Notes: generated from the sequence alone by a model not told the origin. Numbered from the stretch's first letter, positions 36,820-47,852 are shown. The stretch: 64,000 nucleotides of DNA from Thermaerobacter subterraneus DSM 13965 (GCF_000183545.2 NZ_JH976535.1:1675837-1739836), one strand, 5' to 3'. Program-made: numbers and translations.

Positions 36820-37383
36820 TCAGCTCCCCGCCCCGGAAGCGCCCCAGTTCCCCGGGCCACCCGGGGCACCGCGGCCCGCCTCCGGGCGGCCGGTGGCGTC
36901 CGCCGGCGCGCGGCCGCCACCGAGGGCCTCCAGATGGGCGGCCGGGCGGCCGCCCCATCGCGCGGCAGGCCTCGCCGGGGAAGTGGCCCCGGCCGTTGGA
37001 GTTCCCGCCGCGCGGGCCCCCGGCGCCGCGGCAGGCTCCCGGCCTCCCACCCGCAATCCCGCCAGGGCTGCAGCCAGCGACTGTTCCGTGATGGCCCAGT
37101 GGGAGGCATGCCACCGCACTCCGCCCCGGTGCCAGAGCAGCGCCTGGGGGGAGGCGTGAGGCACCCCCAGCCTCCGGGCGATCTCGCCTGAAAGGGCCCG
37201 CTGCTCGATCACCTTCACCAGGTAGTAGCGGGCTCCGGCAGGGTGCGCGGCCACGAACCGCTGAAAGGCCTGGTAGGCAGCGGCGCTGATGGGACAGGCA
37301 GTACTGTGCTTGAAGATCAGCACGGGCGCGGGACCGCGCAGCGCCCGTTCGAGCTCCGCCATCGACTGCAGGGCCACGATCAT
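36820..37383 (-). CDS. ytxJ: Bacillithiol system redox-active protein YtxJ/BrxC
   Basis: 187 aa; ATG preceded by AGGAGGTGGG and overlapping the stop of the diguanylate cyclase gene by 4 bp. About residues 1-110 form a thioredoxin-like domain with the redox Cys in LIFKHSTACPISAAAYQAFQ (a single-Cys CPIS variant) and GVPHASPQALLWHRGGVRWH near the cis-Pro region. YtxJ/BrxC reduces bacillithiol-protein mixed disulfides, so the host probably makes bacillithiol. The last 75 residues are Ala/Gly/Pro/Arg-rich with no recognisable fold. Confidence 0.88.
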   Translation of the reverse strand: MIVALQSMAELERALRGPAPVLIFKHSTACPISAAAYQAFQRFVAAHPAGARYYLVKVIEQRALSGEIARRLGVPHASPQALLWHRGGVRWHASHWAITEQSLAAALAGLRVGGREPAAAPGARAAGTPTAGATSPARPAARWGGRPAAHLEALGGGRAPADATGRPEAGRGAPGGPGNWGASGAGS

Positions 37384-39119
37384 GGGCCCACCTCCTCCTC
37401 ATCGCCGGCCAGGGGATCCCCCGGATCGCCCTCCTCGGCCGTTTCGATGGCCGTTTCGATGCCCCGGTACCGCTCCGCCTCGGAGTCCGGCCGGGGCCCC
37501 TGCCCCGGCCGGACTGTCCCGGCGTCCCCGGCCCCTTGGGATGCGGCGTCTCCCGCCGGCTCCGCACCGGCCCTCCGGCCTGCCGGGCCCCCGCCTCCGC
37601 GGTCCTGGCCGGGTGCGTCACCGGCCGTGCCTCGCCGGGCCTTGGCCCGGCGCTTGGCGCCGTACATCGCCTGGTCGGCCAGGCGCAGCAGGTCGGTCCA
37701 GTCCCGGGCATGGGCAGGATACGCGGCAATGCCGATGCTCGCCCCGACCCCCAGCCTGCCCCAGGCCCAGCCGGGCGGGCCGGGTTCTTCCAGCAGGCGC
37801 TGCTGGATCCGGGCGGCCACGGCCCGGGCCCCCTCCGGCCCCGTTTCCGGCAGGACCACCACGAACTCGTCGCCCCCGTAGCGGGCCGCGTAGTCGACGC
37901 TCCGGCAGGCCTCCTTGAGCACCCGGGCCACCCACACCAGCACCTGGTCCCCCGCTTCGTGGCCGAACCGGTCGTTGACCAGCTTGAGATCGTCCAGGTC
38001 GATGAAGAGCAGGGACAGCGGGCGACCGTAACGCGCGGCCCGCTCGCCCTCCTCCCTCAGGCGCTGGACCAGGCAGCTTCTGTTGTAGAGGCCGGTGAGG
38101 GGATCGGTGATGGCCTGCTGCTCCACCCGCTCCATCAGCCAGGCCCGCTCCAGGGCGACGGCCACCTCGTCGGCGATGGCCTGAAGAAGGCGCAGGTCCC
38201 GGCGCGTGAAGGCGGCCGGCAGGGGCGATTCCACGCTGAGGACACCCACCACCCGGTCCCCGTGCAGGACGGGCACGGCGATCTGCGACCGCGCTTCGTT
38301 GAGGCCGGGGTAATAGCGCGGGTCCCGGGTCACGTCGTCGACGATCACCGGTTCCCCCGTCTCCACGACGGCGCTGCAAATGCCCTTGCCCGCCGGCAGA
38401 ACCACCCCCTGCACCTCGGGCGGATACAGGGGCGCCGAGGCCAGCTGCAGAGACCCGTCGGGCTGCACCAGCAACAGGGCTAGGTACGGATAGCCCAGGC
38501 GGGCCGAGAGCAGGCTGTTAAACTCCCGGATGAGATCGTCCAGGCTGGTGACCTTGTTCAGGGTATGGGTGCAGGCGTACAGCGCCTGCAGCTCGGATTC
38601 GGTCAGGGCGGACTCCGTCGCGGCGGCGCCGGGAGTGGGCGCCGCCGGGTCCGCCCGGTCACCTGGGACCGCTTCCCCCAGGAGCGCCTCCGCGGCCGCC
38701 GCCTCCCTCCAGGCCGCCGGCCTTCCGCAGGACACCGCCGCCACCGCCGGCGCAGGCCGGCCACGGGCCGCCACCAGGCAGGCACCGGCCAGGGCCGCCG
38801 CCTCGGCTGCCAGAAGGCGCCAGCCGGTGGCTCCCGCGGGCCGGGCCAGCAGCGCCACCGCCATCAGCAAAAGGCCCGCCGCCGCCACCGCACCTCCCCG
38901 CCTTATCCCCCAGCGGCGCGCCGCCGCCACACCGGCCACGGGCGCTAGAACCCACACCTCCACCCATCCGGCCGCGGCATACACCGCCAGCACCGCAGCC
39001 AGCCAAACGAGAATCAACGCCGGCCAGACCGGCCCCTGCCAGGGCCGCTGCCGGTCACCCGCCGGGGTGACGACGGGACCATCCCCCCGCGGTCCCATCC
39101 CCCCGCCTTGCAGCCTCAT
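37380..39119 (-). CDS. Diguanylate cyclase with membrane, GAF and GGDEF domains
   Basis: 579 aa from ATG 39119 (GGGGAG upstream). About residues 25-120 have several hydrophobic helices, then a GAF domain from about 165 (FNSLLSARLGYPYLALLLVQ, then VLHGDRVVGVLSVESPLPAA) and a GGDEF domain (ITDPLTGLYNRSCLVQRLRE, LLFIDLDDLKLVNDRFGHEA, RYGGDEFVVVLPE). The active-site GGDEF is intact and an RSVD product-inhibition site lies five residues before it, so it should make c-di-GMP with feedback control. The C-terminal 90 residues are acidic/Gly-rich. Translationally coupled to ytxJ. Confidence 0.9.
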   Translation of the reverse strand: MRLQGGGMGPRGDGPVVTPAGDRQRPWQGPVWPALILVWLAAVLAVYAAAGWVEVWVLAPVAGVAAARRWGIRRGGAVAAAGLLLMAVALLARPAGATGWRLLAAEAAALAGACLVAARGRPAPAVAAVSCGRPAAWREAAAAEALLGEAVPGDRADPAAPTPGAAATESALTESELQALYACTHTLNKVTSLDDLIREFNSLLSARLGYPYLALLLVQPDGSLQLASAPLYPPEVQGVVLPAGKGICSAVVETGEPVIVDDVTRDPRYYPGLNEARSQIAVPVLHGDRVVGVLSVESPLPAAFTRRDLRLLQAIADEVAVALERAWLMERVEQQAITDPLTGLYNRSCLVQRLREEGERAARYGRPLSLLFIDLDDLKLVNDRFGHEAGDQVLVWVARVLKEACRSVDYAARYGGDEFVVVLPETGPEGARAVAARIQQRLLEEPGPPGWAWGRLGVGASIGIAAYPAHARDWTDLLRLADQAMYGAKRRAKARRGTAGDAPGQDRGGGGPAGRRAGAEPAGDAASQGAGDAGTVRPGQGPRPDSEAERYRGIETAIETAEEGDPGDPLAGDEEEVGP

Positions 39120-39599
39120 GCCCCCCAACTCCCCACCGGCCGTCGGGTGGCGCGGCCGGTCCGACCCCTGACCGGCCACCCCACCCCTTGCAGCGACTCC
39201 CCCGACATCCAGAATCCCGCGCAGCACTTGCCGTGCGGCTTCCCCACCCGCCCGCAGGCGGGCCCCGCCCTGCCGGAACCGCCGCGGCGGCAGGCCCCCC
39301 ACCCGCCGGCCGCCGGCACCTCCGGCTGCCTCCGGTCCGCCTTCTCAACCGCTGGACATGCTCACCCGGCGCGTCCTTCCGCCGGCACAAACCCGCACTG
39401 CGGCCTGGATGGGTTACAATCGAAAACGGAGCGCAACGGGACAGGCAGCGGAGCCCGTTGTGATGCCCGCCGGGCGTTTGGAAGGCACAGGAATGCGAAA
39501 GTCCATGGACGTCTGCAACGCCTGCGACGGGAAAAGTGTCCGGAATAGATTCGTGACGCCGGTTCCGGCTTCCTGCAGGGCCGGCAGCGAGGGATGGTT
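39120..39599. other. Divergent intergenic region between the diguanylate cyclase and LCP genes
   Basis: 480 bp. The first 300 bp are GC-rich with no feature. A TACAAT at 39415-39420, in the more AT-rich part 39400-39560, is the best -10 candidate for the LCP gene but has no good -35. Frames here are open by composition only. Confidence 0.3.
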
Positions 39600-40661
39600 A
39601 TGGTTCGTCCTGGAAGAACCCGGCGGCGCCGGGGATGGCGCCGGCTGGCCTGGGTGGCCGGCGCCGGCTTGCTGGCCGTCGCCCTGGCCGCCGCTTACCT
39701 GGCCGGCTACGAATTGACCGCTCCCGCCGAACCGGCGGCTCCGGCACCGGCCTCGCCGGCCGGCGAGCCGGCCCCGAGCCGGCCGGCCCGTTCGGAGCGG
39801 ATCAACATCCTGCTCCTGGGCATCGACGCCCGCGAACAGGGCGCCCAGACCCGCTCCGACACGATGATCCTGGTCTCCATCGACCCGGACACCCGGGAGG
39901 TGGCCATGCTCTCCATCCCCCGCGACAGCCGGGTGGAAATCCCGGGCCGGGGCCTGGACAAGATCACCCACGCCCATGCCTTCGGCGGGGTGGAGCTGGC
40001 CACCCGCACCGTGGCGGAGAACTTCGGCATCCCCGTCCATCACTGGGCGCGGATCGACATGCCGGGCTTCCTGCAGCTCATCGACGTGCTGGGCCCCGTG
40101 GAGGTCGACGTCCCTTACGATCTCCGCCTGCAAGACGGGACGTTCCTCGAGAAGGGGCGCCACACCATGGACAGCCGGCTGGCCCTGGCCTACCTGCGGG
40201 AACGGTACAACGACCCCGACGGGGACTTCGGCCGGGCCGACCGCCAGCAGCAGTTCCTGATCGACGTGGCCAGGCAGCTGAAAGCGCGCATGACCCTGCT
40301 GGACGTGCCCCGCACCCTGGCCATCGTCAACCGGTATGTGGAGACGGACATGGGCCTGCGCGACGCCGTCGCCCTGGCACGCCTGGCCTGGAACACCGAC
40401 CTGGACGGCATCCGCCGGGGAATGGTCAAAGGGCACGGCATCATGCTGAAGGGGATCTATTACTACGAGGTGGACTGGCCCGCCACGAACCAGGTCCTGT
40501 ACGAGCTGGGCATCAAAGAGCCCGCGGCGACCACGGCCCGCGCCACCGCCCCAGGCTCCCTGCCCGGCGGGACGAACCCGGCCCCGAACCCGGGTTCGGG
40601 CCCGTCCCGGGAGGCCCGGGACGCCGCCGGCACCGCCCCCGGCGCGCCGGCCGGGCCGTAG
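39600..40661 (+). CDS. LytR-CpsA-Psr (LCP) family cell-wall polymer ligase
   Basis: 353 aa. The second ATG (39600) is taken because GAGGG lies six bases before it; an ATG two codons earlier is possible. A single N-terminal membrane helix (LAWVAGAGLLAVALAAAYLA) is followed by an extracellular LCP domain: INILLLGIDAREQGAQTRSD, SIPRDSRVEIPG, LDKITHAHAFGG, RYNDPDGDFGRADRQQQFL. LCP enzymes attach teichoic acid-like or capsular polymers from undecaprenyl carriers to peptidoglycan. The last 50 residues are Pro/Gly-rich. Confidence 0.92.
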   Translation: MVRPGRTRRRRGWRRLAWVAGAGLLAVALAAAYLAGYELTAPAEPAAPAPASPAGEPAPSRPARSERINILLLGIDAREQGAQTRSDTMILVSIDPDTREVAMLSIPRDSRVEIPGRGLDKITHAHAFGGVELATRTVAENFGIPVHHWARIDMPGFLQLIDVLGPVEVDVPYDLRLQDGTFLEKGRHTMDSRLALAYLRERYNDPDGDFGRADRQQQFLIDVARQLKARMTLLDVPRTLAIVNRYVETDMGLRDAVALARLAWNTDLDGIRRGMVKGHGIMLKGIYYYEVDWPATNQVLYELGIKEPAATTARATAPGSLPGGTNPAPNPGSGPSREARDAAGTAPGAPAGP

Positions 40662-40796
40662 CCACCGGCCCCAGGCCGCCCCGGAGCGGCCGAGCGGGGG
40701 CCGCCCGCATCGTACGGGGCCAGCGGCCAGGCGCCGTTCCACCGGCAAGCAGCGGGGCCCTAAGCAGCAGGGCTCCGCGCGTCCCGCCCCCTGCGC

Positions 40797-41990
40797 TCAG
40801 GTTCCCCGCGCGCCGTCAGGCCCCCCGTCCTGCCCAAGGGGCCTGGGGCCAGCCGGGCCCGCCGGACGGTCCCTGCCGCCGTCATCCCCCTCGACGGGGC
40901 CGGCGGTGGCTTGCCCGGCCGCGGGGCTCCCCGCCGCGCTGCCCGCCCCCGGCCGGGCCGGGTTCGGCCGCGGGTCCAAGGCCCCCGGCGGCTCGCCCGC
41001 CTGCGGGTTCTCCCCCTTGAAGACGGCAAACAGGAGCCACAGGGACGGGATCAGGATGAGGAGGCCGGCGGGCGTGGCCCACAGGGCGAAGCGCAGGATG
41101 GGGTCGGGCGCCGCCGCGTTGAACACCGTCACATCGGGATAGATCAGATACGGCCACTGGCCCAGGGCCCAGCCCCAGAGCAGCACCACCACCTCCGCCA
41201 CCGCGGTCACCCGCGCCAGCAGGAAGTAGCGCCGCCACACGAGCCAGCCCGAGAGTAACGCCAGGGCCGCACCCGTCGCCACCAGCACCCGGCCCCGCTC
41301 GGAGACCAGCTCCCAGAGGTGGGGGGCCGTCCGGGGCGCCAGGGGCAGCAGGGCGCCGGCCAGGGCGGCCACGGCGATGCCGGCCCCGAGGGCGCGCCGG
41401 CGGAAATCTTCCTGGAGCGCACCCCGGGTCTCCACCGCCAGGTAGACCGCGGCCAGATAGGCGAACAGGGCCACCGCCAGCGCCCCCACCAGCAGCGAGA
41501 AAGGGCTGAACCAGGCGTGGAGGGCATTGGTCGACACGCTGCCGTCGGGCCCCACCCGAATGCCGCCCGAGGAGACGGCCGCCAGGGTGGCGCCCAGGAG
41601 AAAGGGCGTGATGGTGCTGGCTGCACCGAAGACGCTGGCCCAGGCCCGTTGGGGGCCGGCCGCCGTGGCCGCGGGCGCCCGGAAGACGAAGGCGGCGCCC
41701 CGCAGCACGATGCCCGCCAGCACCAGGTGGAAGGGGACGAAGAGAGCCACCCCCAGGCTGCTGTACGCCCGGGGGAAGGCGGTGAACAGCAGCACCAGGG
41801 CAAAAATCAGCCACACGTGGTTCGCTTCCCACACCGGCCCCATGGCCCGGGCGATGGCCTGGCGCTGGGCCTCCGCCCGCGGTCCCCGGGCCAAAAGGTC
41901 CCAGACGCCGCCGCCGAAGTCGGCCCCGCCCAGGACCGCGTAGGCCGTCAGCGCCAGCATCAGGACCACCGCCACCACCGTCTCGGGCAA
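40797..41990 (-). CDS. cydB: Cytochrome bd-type quinol oxidase subunit II
   Basis: 397 aa. A TTG at 41990 begins four bases after the cydA stop, with GGCAGGTGA as ribosome binding site, giving MPETVVAVVLMLALTAYAVL; a GTG upstream lies inside cydA. Characteristic blocks are LGGADFGGGVWDLLARGPRA, MGPVWEANHVWLIFALVLLF and FFxAFP-like LLFTAFPRAYSSLGVALFVP. Eight or so membrane helices. It partners CydA in a proton-motive quinol oxidase. The C-terminal 55 residues are Pro/Gly-rich cytoplasmic tail. Confidence 0.95.
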   Translation of the reverse strand: MPETVVAVVLMLALTAYAVLGGADFGGGVWDLLARGPRAEAQRQAIARAMGPVWEANHVWLIFALVLLFTAFPRAYSSLGVALFVPFHLVLAGIVLRGAAFVFRAPAATAAGPQRAWASVFGAASTITPFLLGATLAAVSSGGIRVGPDGSVSTNALHAWFSPFSLLVGALAVALFAYLAAVYLAVETRGALQEDFRRRALGAGIAVAALAGALLPLAPRTAPHLWELVSERGRVLVATGAALALLSGWLVWRRYFLLARVTAVAEVVVLLWGWALGQWPYLIYPDVTVFNAAAPDPILRFALWATPAGLLILIPSLWLLFAVFKGENPQAGEPPGALDPRPNPARPGAGSAAGSPAAGQATAGPVEGDDGGRDRPAGPAGPRPLGQDGGPDGARGT

Positions 41991-41994
41991 GGGA

Positions 41995-43500
41995 TCACCT
42001 GCCGCCGCCGGCACCCGCACCACCTGCCTCCGCAGTGGCCGGCCGGCCGCCGCCCGGACCGCCCGGGCCGGCGGGATGGGCCGGATCGCCGGCGCCGGCC
42101 GGGTGGGTCCCGGCCGTCTCCCCGGGGACGTCCTTGTGGCCGATCCGGCGCAGCAGCCAGACCAGGGTAACGCTCAACAGCACATAGAGCAGCGTGAAGG
42201 CCACCAGGGTGGTCACCACCCCCGGGGCCGGCGTCACCGCGTCCGCCGTGAGCATCACGTCCCGGATGATCCAGGGCTGCCGGCCCACCTCGGTGACGAT
42301 CCACCCGGCCTCCAGGGCCACGATGCCCAGCGGCCCGGCCGCCACCAGGCCTCGCATGAGGCGCCGGTCGGCCAGCACCCCCGCCGCTGCTCCGGAGCCG
42401 GTTGCCGTCGCGCCGCCGCGCGCCGCACCGGCCCGGGCGGCGGCCCCGGCCCGGGCTCCGCCTTCGTGGCGCCAGGCGGCCCACCAGTACCAGGCCGAAA
42501 CCAGCACCATCAGGATCCCCGCCACCACCATGACCTGAAAGGCGATGTGCGTCAGGGGCACGTTGGGCCAGCGGTCGCGGGGCACCCGGTCGAGCCCCTG
42601 CACCACGGCCCCCGTGTCGCCGTAGGCTAGCCAGCTCAGCATGCCGGGAATCTCCACGGCATACGCCACCCGGCCCGTCTCCGGGTCGGGCAGGCCGCCG
42701 ATGCGCAGAGGCGCCCCGGCCTCCGTCTCGAACTGGGCCTCCATGGCCGCCAGCTTGACGGGCTGGTTCTGGGCGACGAACTTGGCGCTGACGTCGCCGG
42801 TAACGGGCATCAACAGCGCGGCCACGGTGCCCATGGCCATGGCCATGCGCAGGGCGCTGCGCCGCATGGGGTCCCGGTAGCCTTTCAGGGCCGCCCAGGC
42901 ATACACGGCGGCCACCATGAAGGCCGTCGCCGCATAGCAGGCCAGGGTGGAATGCAGCGCCATCACCGGCCAGGCGGGGTTGCCGAAGAGGGCCGCCACC
43001 GGATCGAAGCGGTGGGGTTCTTCCAGCAGGGTTTGGACACCCACCGGGTTCTGCATCCAGGCGTTGGACGCCACCACCATCACGCTGGAGGCGGCGCTGC
43101 TCAGCGCCACGGGGATGCCCGCCAGCCAGTGGGCCCGGGGCGAGAGCCGGTTCCACCCGTAGAGGTACAGGCCCAGGAAGATCGCCTCGGTGAAGAAGGC
43201 GAAGCCTTCCAGGGTGAAGGCCGGGCCCGTGGCCGGTCCGGCCAGTTCCATGAAGCGCGGCCAGAGCAGGCCCAGCTCGAAGGACAGGGCGGTGCCGCTC
43301 ACGGCCCCGATGGCAAAGGTGATGGCCGTCACCTTGGCCCAGGTGCGCGCCAGCTCCAGGTAGCGCGGGTCGCCCCGCCGCAGGTACAACCCCTCGGCCA
43401 TGAGCATGAGCACCGGCATGCCCAGGGCCAGGGACGCGAAGATCATGTGGAACCCCAGGGAGATGGCCATCTGCAGGCGGGCAGCCAGCAGGGAATCCAC
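41995..43500 (-). CDS. cydA: Cytochrome bd-type quinol oxidase subunit I
   Basis: 501 aa; GTG start with AAAGGGGGCC upstream. LQMAISLGFHMIFASLALGM contains the high-spin haem ligand His; AGPATGPAFTLEGFAFFTEA and IFLGLYLYGWNRLSPRAHWL carry the conserved Glu residues of the proton path; ALHSTLACYAATAF holds a conserved His. The Q-loop between helices VI and VII is short, so it belongs to the cyanide-insensitive-like class. The tail after helix IX is Gly/Pro-rich. Forms an operon with cydB; ends a high-affinity aerobic respiratory chain. Confidence 0.95.
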   Translation of the reverse strand: MDSLLAARLQMAISLGFHMIFASLALGMPVLMLMAEGLYLRRGDPRYLELARTWAKVTAITFAIGAVSGTALSFELGLLWPRFMELAGPATGPAFTLEGFAFFTEAIFLGLYLYGWNRLSPRAHWLAGIPVALSSAASSVMVVASNAWMQNPVGVQTLLEEPHRFDPVAALFGNPAWPVMALHSTLACYAATAFMVAAVYAWAALKGYRDPMRRSALRMAMAMGTVAALLMPVTGDVSAKFVAQNQPVKLAAMEAQFETEAGAPLRIGGLPDPETGRVAYAVEIPGMLSWLAYGDTGAVVQGLDRVPRDRWPNVPLTHIAFQVMVVAGILMVLVSAWYWWAAWRHEGGARAGAAARAGAARGGATATGSGAAAGVLADRRLMRGLVAAGPLGIVALEAGWIVTEVGRQPWIIRDVMLTADAVTPAPGVVTTLVAFTLLYVLLSVTLVWLLRRIGHKDVPGETAGTHPAGAGDPAHPAGPGGPGGGRPATAEAGGAGAGGGR

Positions 43501-43769
43501 CGTCCGGCCCCCTTTCGATCCCGGGTCACGGCATGTTCCCGGGCCCCCCGGACCGGGCTCGCCGGAGCCCGGGTCCCCTCCCCTCCACCGTATCCAGGGA
43601 GCCCCATCCCCGCCATCGGGTGGCGAGCCAGGGGGCAGGGAGAGAGGCCCGGCCGTGCGCCCGGAACAGCCCGGGTGGGCGCCGGCCCGCCCGAGCCGGT
43701 GTCCGGTGCCGCGATCCGGTGCTGGTCCTAGGATTCTCCCCGGGCGGGAAAAAACGACGCGAGAAGAGA

Positions 43770-43797
43770 AAAGCCCCGCGGGATCCCGCGGGGCTTT
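43770..43797. terminator. Perfect bidirectional terminator
   Basis: A 28-bp perfect palindrome, AAAGCCCC.GCGGGATCCCGC.GGGGCTTT, with A/T tails suited to termination on both strands. It lies in the 493-bp gap (43501-43993) between cydA, which reads away from it, and the stop of the HAD gene transcribed toward it, so it most likely ends the HAD transcript (minus). Confidence 0.75.
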
Positions 43798-43825
43798 CGT
43801 ACCAGGTGCCGACGGTCACTCGCGG

Positions 43826-43893
43826 CGCCGCACACCGGTGGGTTCCGGGGAGGGCGGGTGTGCGGCGGGCCGGGTGGGTTCCCGGGGAGGGCA
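43826..43893. repeat. Nested repeat and hairpin after the HAD gene
   Basis: CGCCGCACACC (43826-43836) is complementary to GGTGTGCGGCG (43857-43867), a possible 11-bp stem. Within and after it a 21-23 bp unit CCGGTGGGTTCCGGGGAGGGC is repeated (from about 43835 and about 43870). A second barrier to read-through or a slippage product are both possible. Confidence 0.45.
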
Positions 43894-43993
43894 GCGGATG
43901 GGCAGTTCCGCTCATGTCCGGCCCGCGCGCCGCGCGGCGGGGGTTCCGACCGCCGCACCGTGGCGTTCACCTGGTCAGGATCGAGGCCAATTC

Positions 43994-45061
43994 CTACTCT
44001 AGTGCGGCGTTGTTGCCGTGCAAGGTCTCGGGCTTTGCAAAAATGTTACCGTTTGCTCCGTTTTTGACAAACAATTGCAGCAGCTGGGCCAGGGTGCCCC
44101 GGGGCGCGCCCGCGGCCCCCGGCTCGCCCTCGTGAAGGACAAGCCCTTCCACCACGTACACGGCCATGCCCGCCACCCGCGCGGGCGCGATGTCGTCCCG
44201 CAGGTCGTTGCCCACCATCAGGCAGCGGCCGGGTTCGACCCCGATGCGGCGCGCCACCTCCAGATAGTAGTCCGGCTGGGGCTTGCAGCTGTGCATGTTC
44301 TCCAGCACCGTCACCAGGTCGAACCGGTCCGCGCTGAGCCCTGCCCAGCGCAGGCGCTCGGCGATGGCCACCATGGGGAAGATGGGGCTGGTGGCCAGGA
44401 CCACCTTCCACCCGCGGGCGCGGGCCGCTTCGACCACCGCAGCCGCCTCCGGCCGCCTCCGCGCCATGAACTGCAGCTGGGGAAACTGCTCCCGGTAGAA
44501 CTGCTCGAAACGCGCCAGGGCCTCGTCCCGCCGTTCCGGCCGCGCCCCCGGATGGCGCGCCGGGTCGAGCCCGGCCCACAGCACCTCCCAGAGCAGGTCC
44601 TGGTTGCGCTGCGAGCGGTCCCGGTTCTGCATCACCGCGGCGGTGGCGCGCACCAGCTGGCGCAGGAAGTCTTCCGGGTCGAACAGGTCCGCCACCCAGG
44701 CCGCCAGCCGCTGCAGGTAGACCGGGAGGAAGCGGTCCATGTCCAGTTCCAGGAGCGTGCCGTCCAGGTCGAACAGCACCGCCTCGATGGGACCGCCCGG
44801 GCCCTCGAGGACCTGAGCGGCCGGAGCACCCTCCGGGGCCGCACCCGCGGAATCCCGGGCCGTGCCCGCCACCGGCGGAGCCTCCCCCGGGGTCGGGAGC
44901 GCGCCGGCCGCCGCCCGGGGCCTGCCCGCCTCCCGCCGGGCCGGGTCCTCCGGATCCGGGGCCGGGTCCGCCGGGGTCAGGGGCGCGCCCGCCGCCCGGA
45001 CGGCGCCCGCCCGGGCCCGGACCGGCCCTGCCGGCTGCACCACGGGGTCGACGTCGGCCAA
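43994..45061 (-). CDS. HAD superfamily hydrolase (phosphoglycolate phosphatase-like)
   Basis: 355 aa from a TTG at 45061 preceded by AAAGGAGG. The first 90 residues are Pro/Ala-rich and carry no motif; the HAD core starts with VLFDLDGTLLELDMDRFLPV (nucleophile DxDGT), followed by KVVLATSPIFP (motif II), HSCKPQPDYYLEVARRIGVE (Lys motif III) and CLMVGNDLRDDIAPARVAGM (motif IV). Predicted phosphatase of a small metabolite, substrate unknown. The end of the gene is AT-richer than the rest. Confidence 0.88.
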   Translation of the reverse strand: MADVDPVVQPAGPVRARAGAVRAAGAPLTPADPAPDPEDPARREAGRPRAAAGALPTPGEAPPVAGTARDSAGAAPEGAPAAQVLEGPGGPIEAVLFDLDGTLLELDMDRFLPVYLQRLAAWVADLFDPEDFLRQLVRATAAVMQNRDRSQRNQDLLWEVLWAGLDPARHPGARPERRDEALARFEQFYREQFPQLQFMARRRPEAAAVVEAARARGWKVVLATSPIFPMVAIAERLRWAGLSADRFDLVTVLENMHSCKPQPDYYLEVARRIGVEPGRCLMVGNDLRDDIAPARVAGMAVYVVEGLVLHEGEPGAAGAPRGTLAQLLQLFVKNGANGNIFAKPETLHGNNAALE

Positions 45062-45539
45062 GAGCCTGTCCTCCTTTCGTTCCAAGGTCCGGTTCCCAAG
45101 GTCCGGTTCGGACCGGTAACCCCTTCCTGCCAGTATAGCCCATGCCTCCGTCCGGGAGGGCCCCCACCCTGCCGGCCGGCAGCTCGGGCCCTCCACCCCG
45201 CGCCCCGTGTGCCCTGTGCCCTCCCTGGGCCCTGCGGGAGTTGTGCCTCACCCTGCACGGCTCGTGCCTCCCGGCATCCTCGGGCTCCCGCCTCCGGTCC
45301 CCCAAGCCCGCCGCGCCCCACCCGGCCCCGGCCGGCGGCCGAATGCCCGCCGGCAACGCTGCCCAGACTACTGCCAGGAAAACACGGCCCAGGCCAACGA
45401 CCGGGAAACGGAGCGCCCAAAGGACGCGACGGGCGCCGCGGGTATGAAGAGCGCCACGGGGTCCCGGGAGGGCGCGACGGGCGCCCCCTCGCGCCCCCGG
45501 CAGGAGGTCTTCGCCACCGGCGGGGGGAGGTCAACGAGC
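45062..45539. other. Divergent gap between the HAD and CofE-like genes
   Basis: 478 bp, extremely GC-rich in 45140-45350. A duplicated AAGGTCCGGTTC word occurs at 45086-45109. No promoter pair, RNA or convincing reading frame was found. Confidence 0.3.
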
Positions 45540-46667
45540 TTGCGCAGCGAACCCACGGGTAGCACGGCCCGTACAATGGATGAACCCGGCAGGCGTCCGG
45601 CTGCCGGCGGTCCCGGCGCCCCCATCGCGGCCAGGGGCACCGCGACCGTCCCCCAGAGCCGCCTCCCCGGTGAACCCTTCACCTTCCCGGGGCACGAGCC
45701 CGCCACCCTGCCGCGGCCCGACGTGGAACCCGACCGCTGGCCGCGGGAGGAGCCCGACACCATCGTGGCACCCACCGAAGTGGTCGAACCGGCGGTGTAC
45801 CCGCGCCCGGAGCCGGAAACGCCGGCCCAGCCCGTGCGGGATCCCGGCCGCGAGCCCGAAACCGCCGGTACCGGCGGCCCTGCAGGCGCCCGGGAGCAAC
45901 CGGCGCCCGTGGGTTACGCCGGAGCCGACCCTGCGGGCACCGGGCCCCTGGCCGCCGCCCCGGGCGAAGTGTTCATCACCCGGGTGCGGATCGGTCCCCA
46001 CGCCTTCGAGCGGGTGGTGATCCGGACCCACTGGTTCGAGCGCGGGGAAGACCTGGCCGCCACCCTGCGCCGCTACCTGGCACCGCACCTGCGGCCGGGC
46101 GATCACGCCATCATCAGCGAGACGGCCGTTATTGCCGTGCGCGGCCGAATGGTCCCGGCCCACCAGGTCCAGCCCGGCAGGCTGGCCACCCTGCTGGCCC
46201 GGTACGTCCGCCCCACCGGGTGGGGCCAGGGCCTCTCCATCCCCCACAAGATGCAGGTGGCCATCGAGGAGACGGGCCGGCTCCGCATCCTGGCGGCGGC
46301 CGCGGCGGCGGCCCTCACCCGCCCCCTGGGCATCCGGGGCGTGTTCTACCACGTGGCGGGCACCGGGGCCCGTTCCCTGGACGGCATGCGGGCGGGAAGC
46401 CCCTACGAGGGCTACGTGCTGCCCCCCCTGCGCCGGGCCGAGGCCCTGGCCATCGCCCGCGAGCTGGCCGCAGCCCTGGGCGCGCCGGTGCACATCGTGG
46501 ACATCAACGACAACGGCGGCACCATCCGGGCCAGCTCCCACCCCTTCCCCTGGCGGCTCCTGCTGGCCATCCTGCGGGACAACCCCCTGGGCCAGGGCGA
46601 CCGCCGCTGCCCCATCGGCCTGATCCGGCGCTGGGAAGGCAGCTTCGGGCTCCTGGGGGACGAGTGA
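45540..46667 (+). CDS. CofE-like (F420-0:gamma-glutamyl ligase family) domain protein
   Basis: 375 aa. The TTG at 45540 is chosen because GGGGAGGTCA lies seven bases upstream; an ATG at 45576 lacks a site. Residues 1-150 are Pro/Glu/Ala-rich; the domain then reads VIRTHWFERGEDLAATLRRY, HAIISETAVIAVRGRMV and HIVDINDNGGTIRASS, resembling the coenzyme F420:L-glutamate ligase fold. In organisms without F420 such proteins have other, mostly unknown, amide-ligase roles; no F420 biosynthesis genes are nearby. Stands alone, convergent with the acyl-CoA dehydrogenase gene. Confidence 0.7.
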   Translation: MRSEPTGSTARTMDEPGRRPAAGGPGAPIAARGTATVPQSRLPGEPFTFPGHEPATLPRPDVEPDRWPREEPDTIVAPTEVVEPAVYPRPEPETPAQPVRDPGREPETAGTGGPAGAREQPAPVGYAGADPAGTGPLAAAPGEVFITRVRIGPHAFERVVIRTHWFERGEDLAATLRRYLAPHLRPGDHAIISETAVIAVRGRMVPAHQVQPGRLATLLARYVRPTGWGQGLSIPHKMQVAIEETGRLRILAAAAAAALTRPLGIRGVFYHVAGTGARSLDGMRAGSPYEGYVLPPLRRAEALAIARELAAALGAPVHIVDINDNGGTIRASSHPFPWRLLLAILRDNPLGQGDRRCPIGLIRRWEGSFGLLGDE

Positions 46668-46691
46668 CCGCCGCCGGCGCGTTGCCCAGCC

Positions 46692-47852
<1,161 letters not shown>
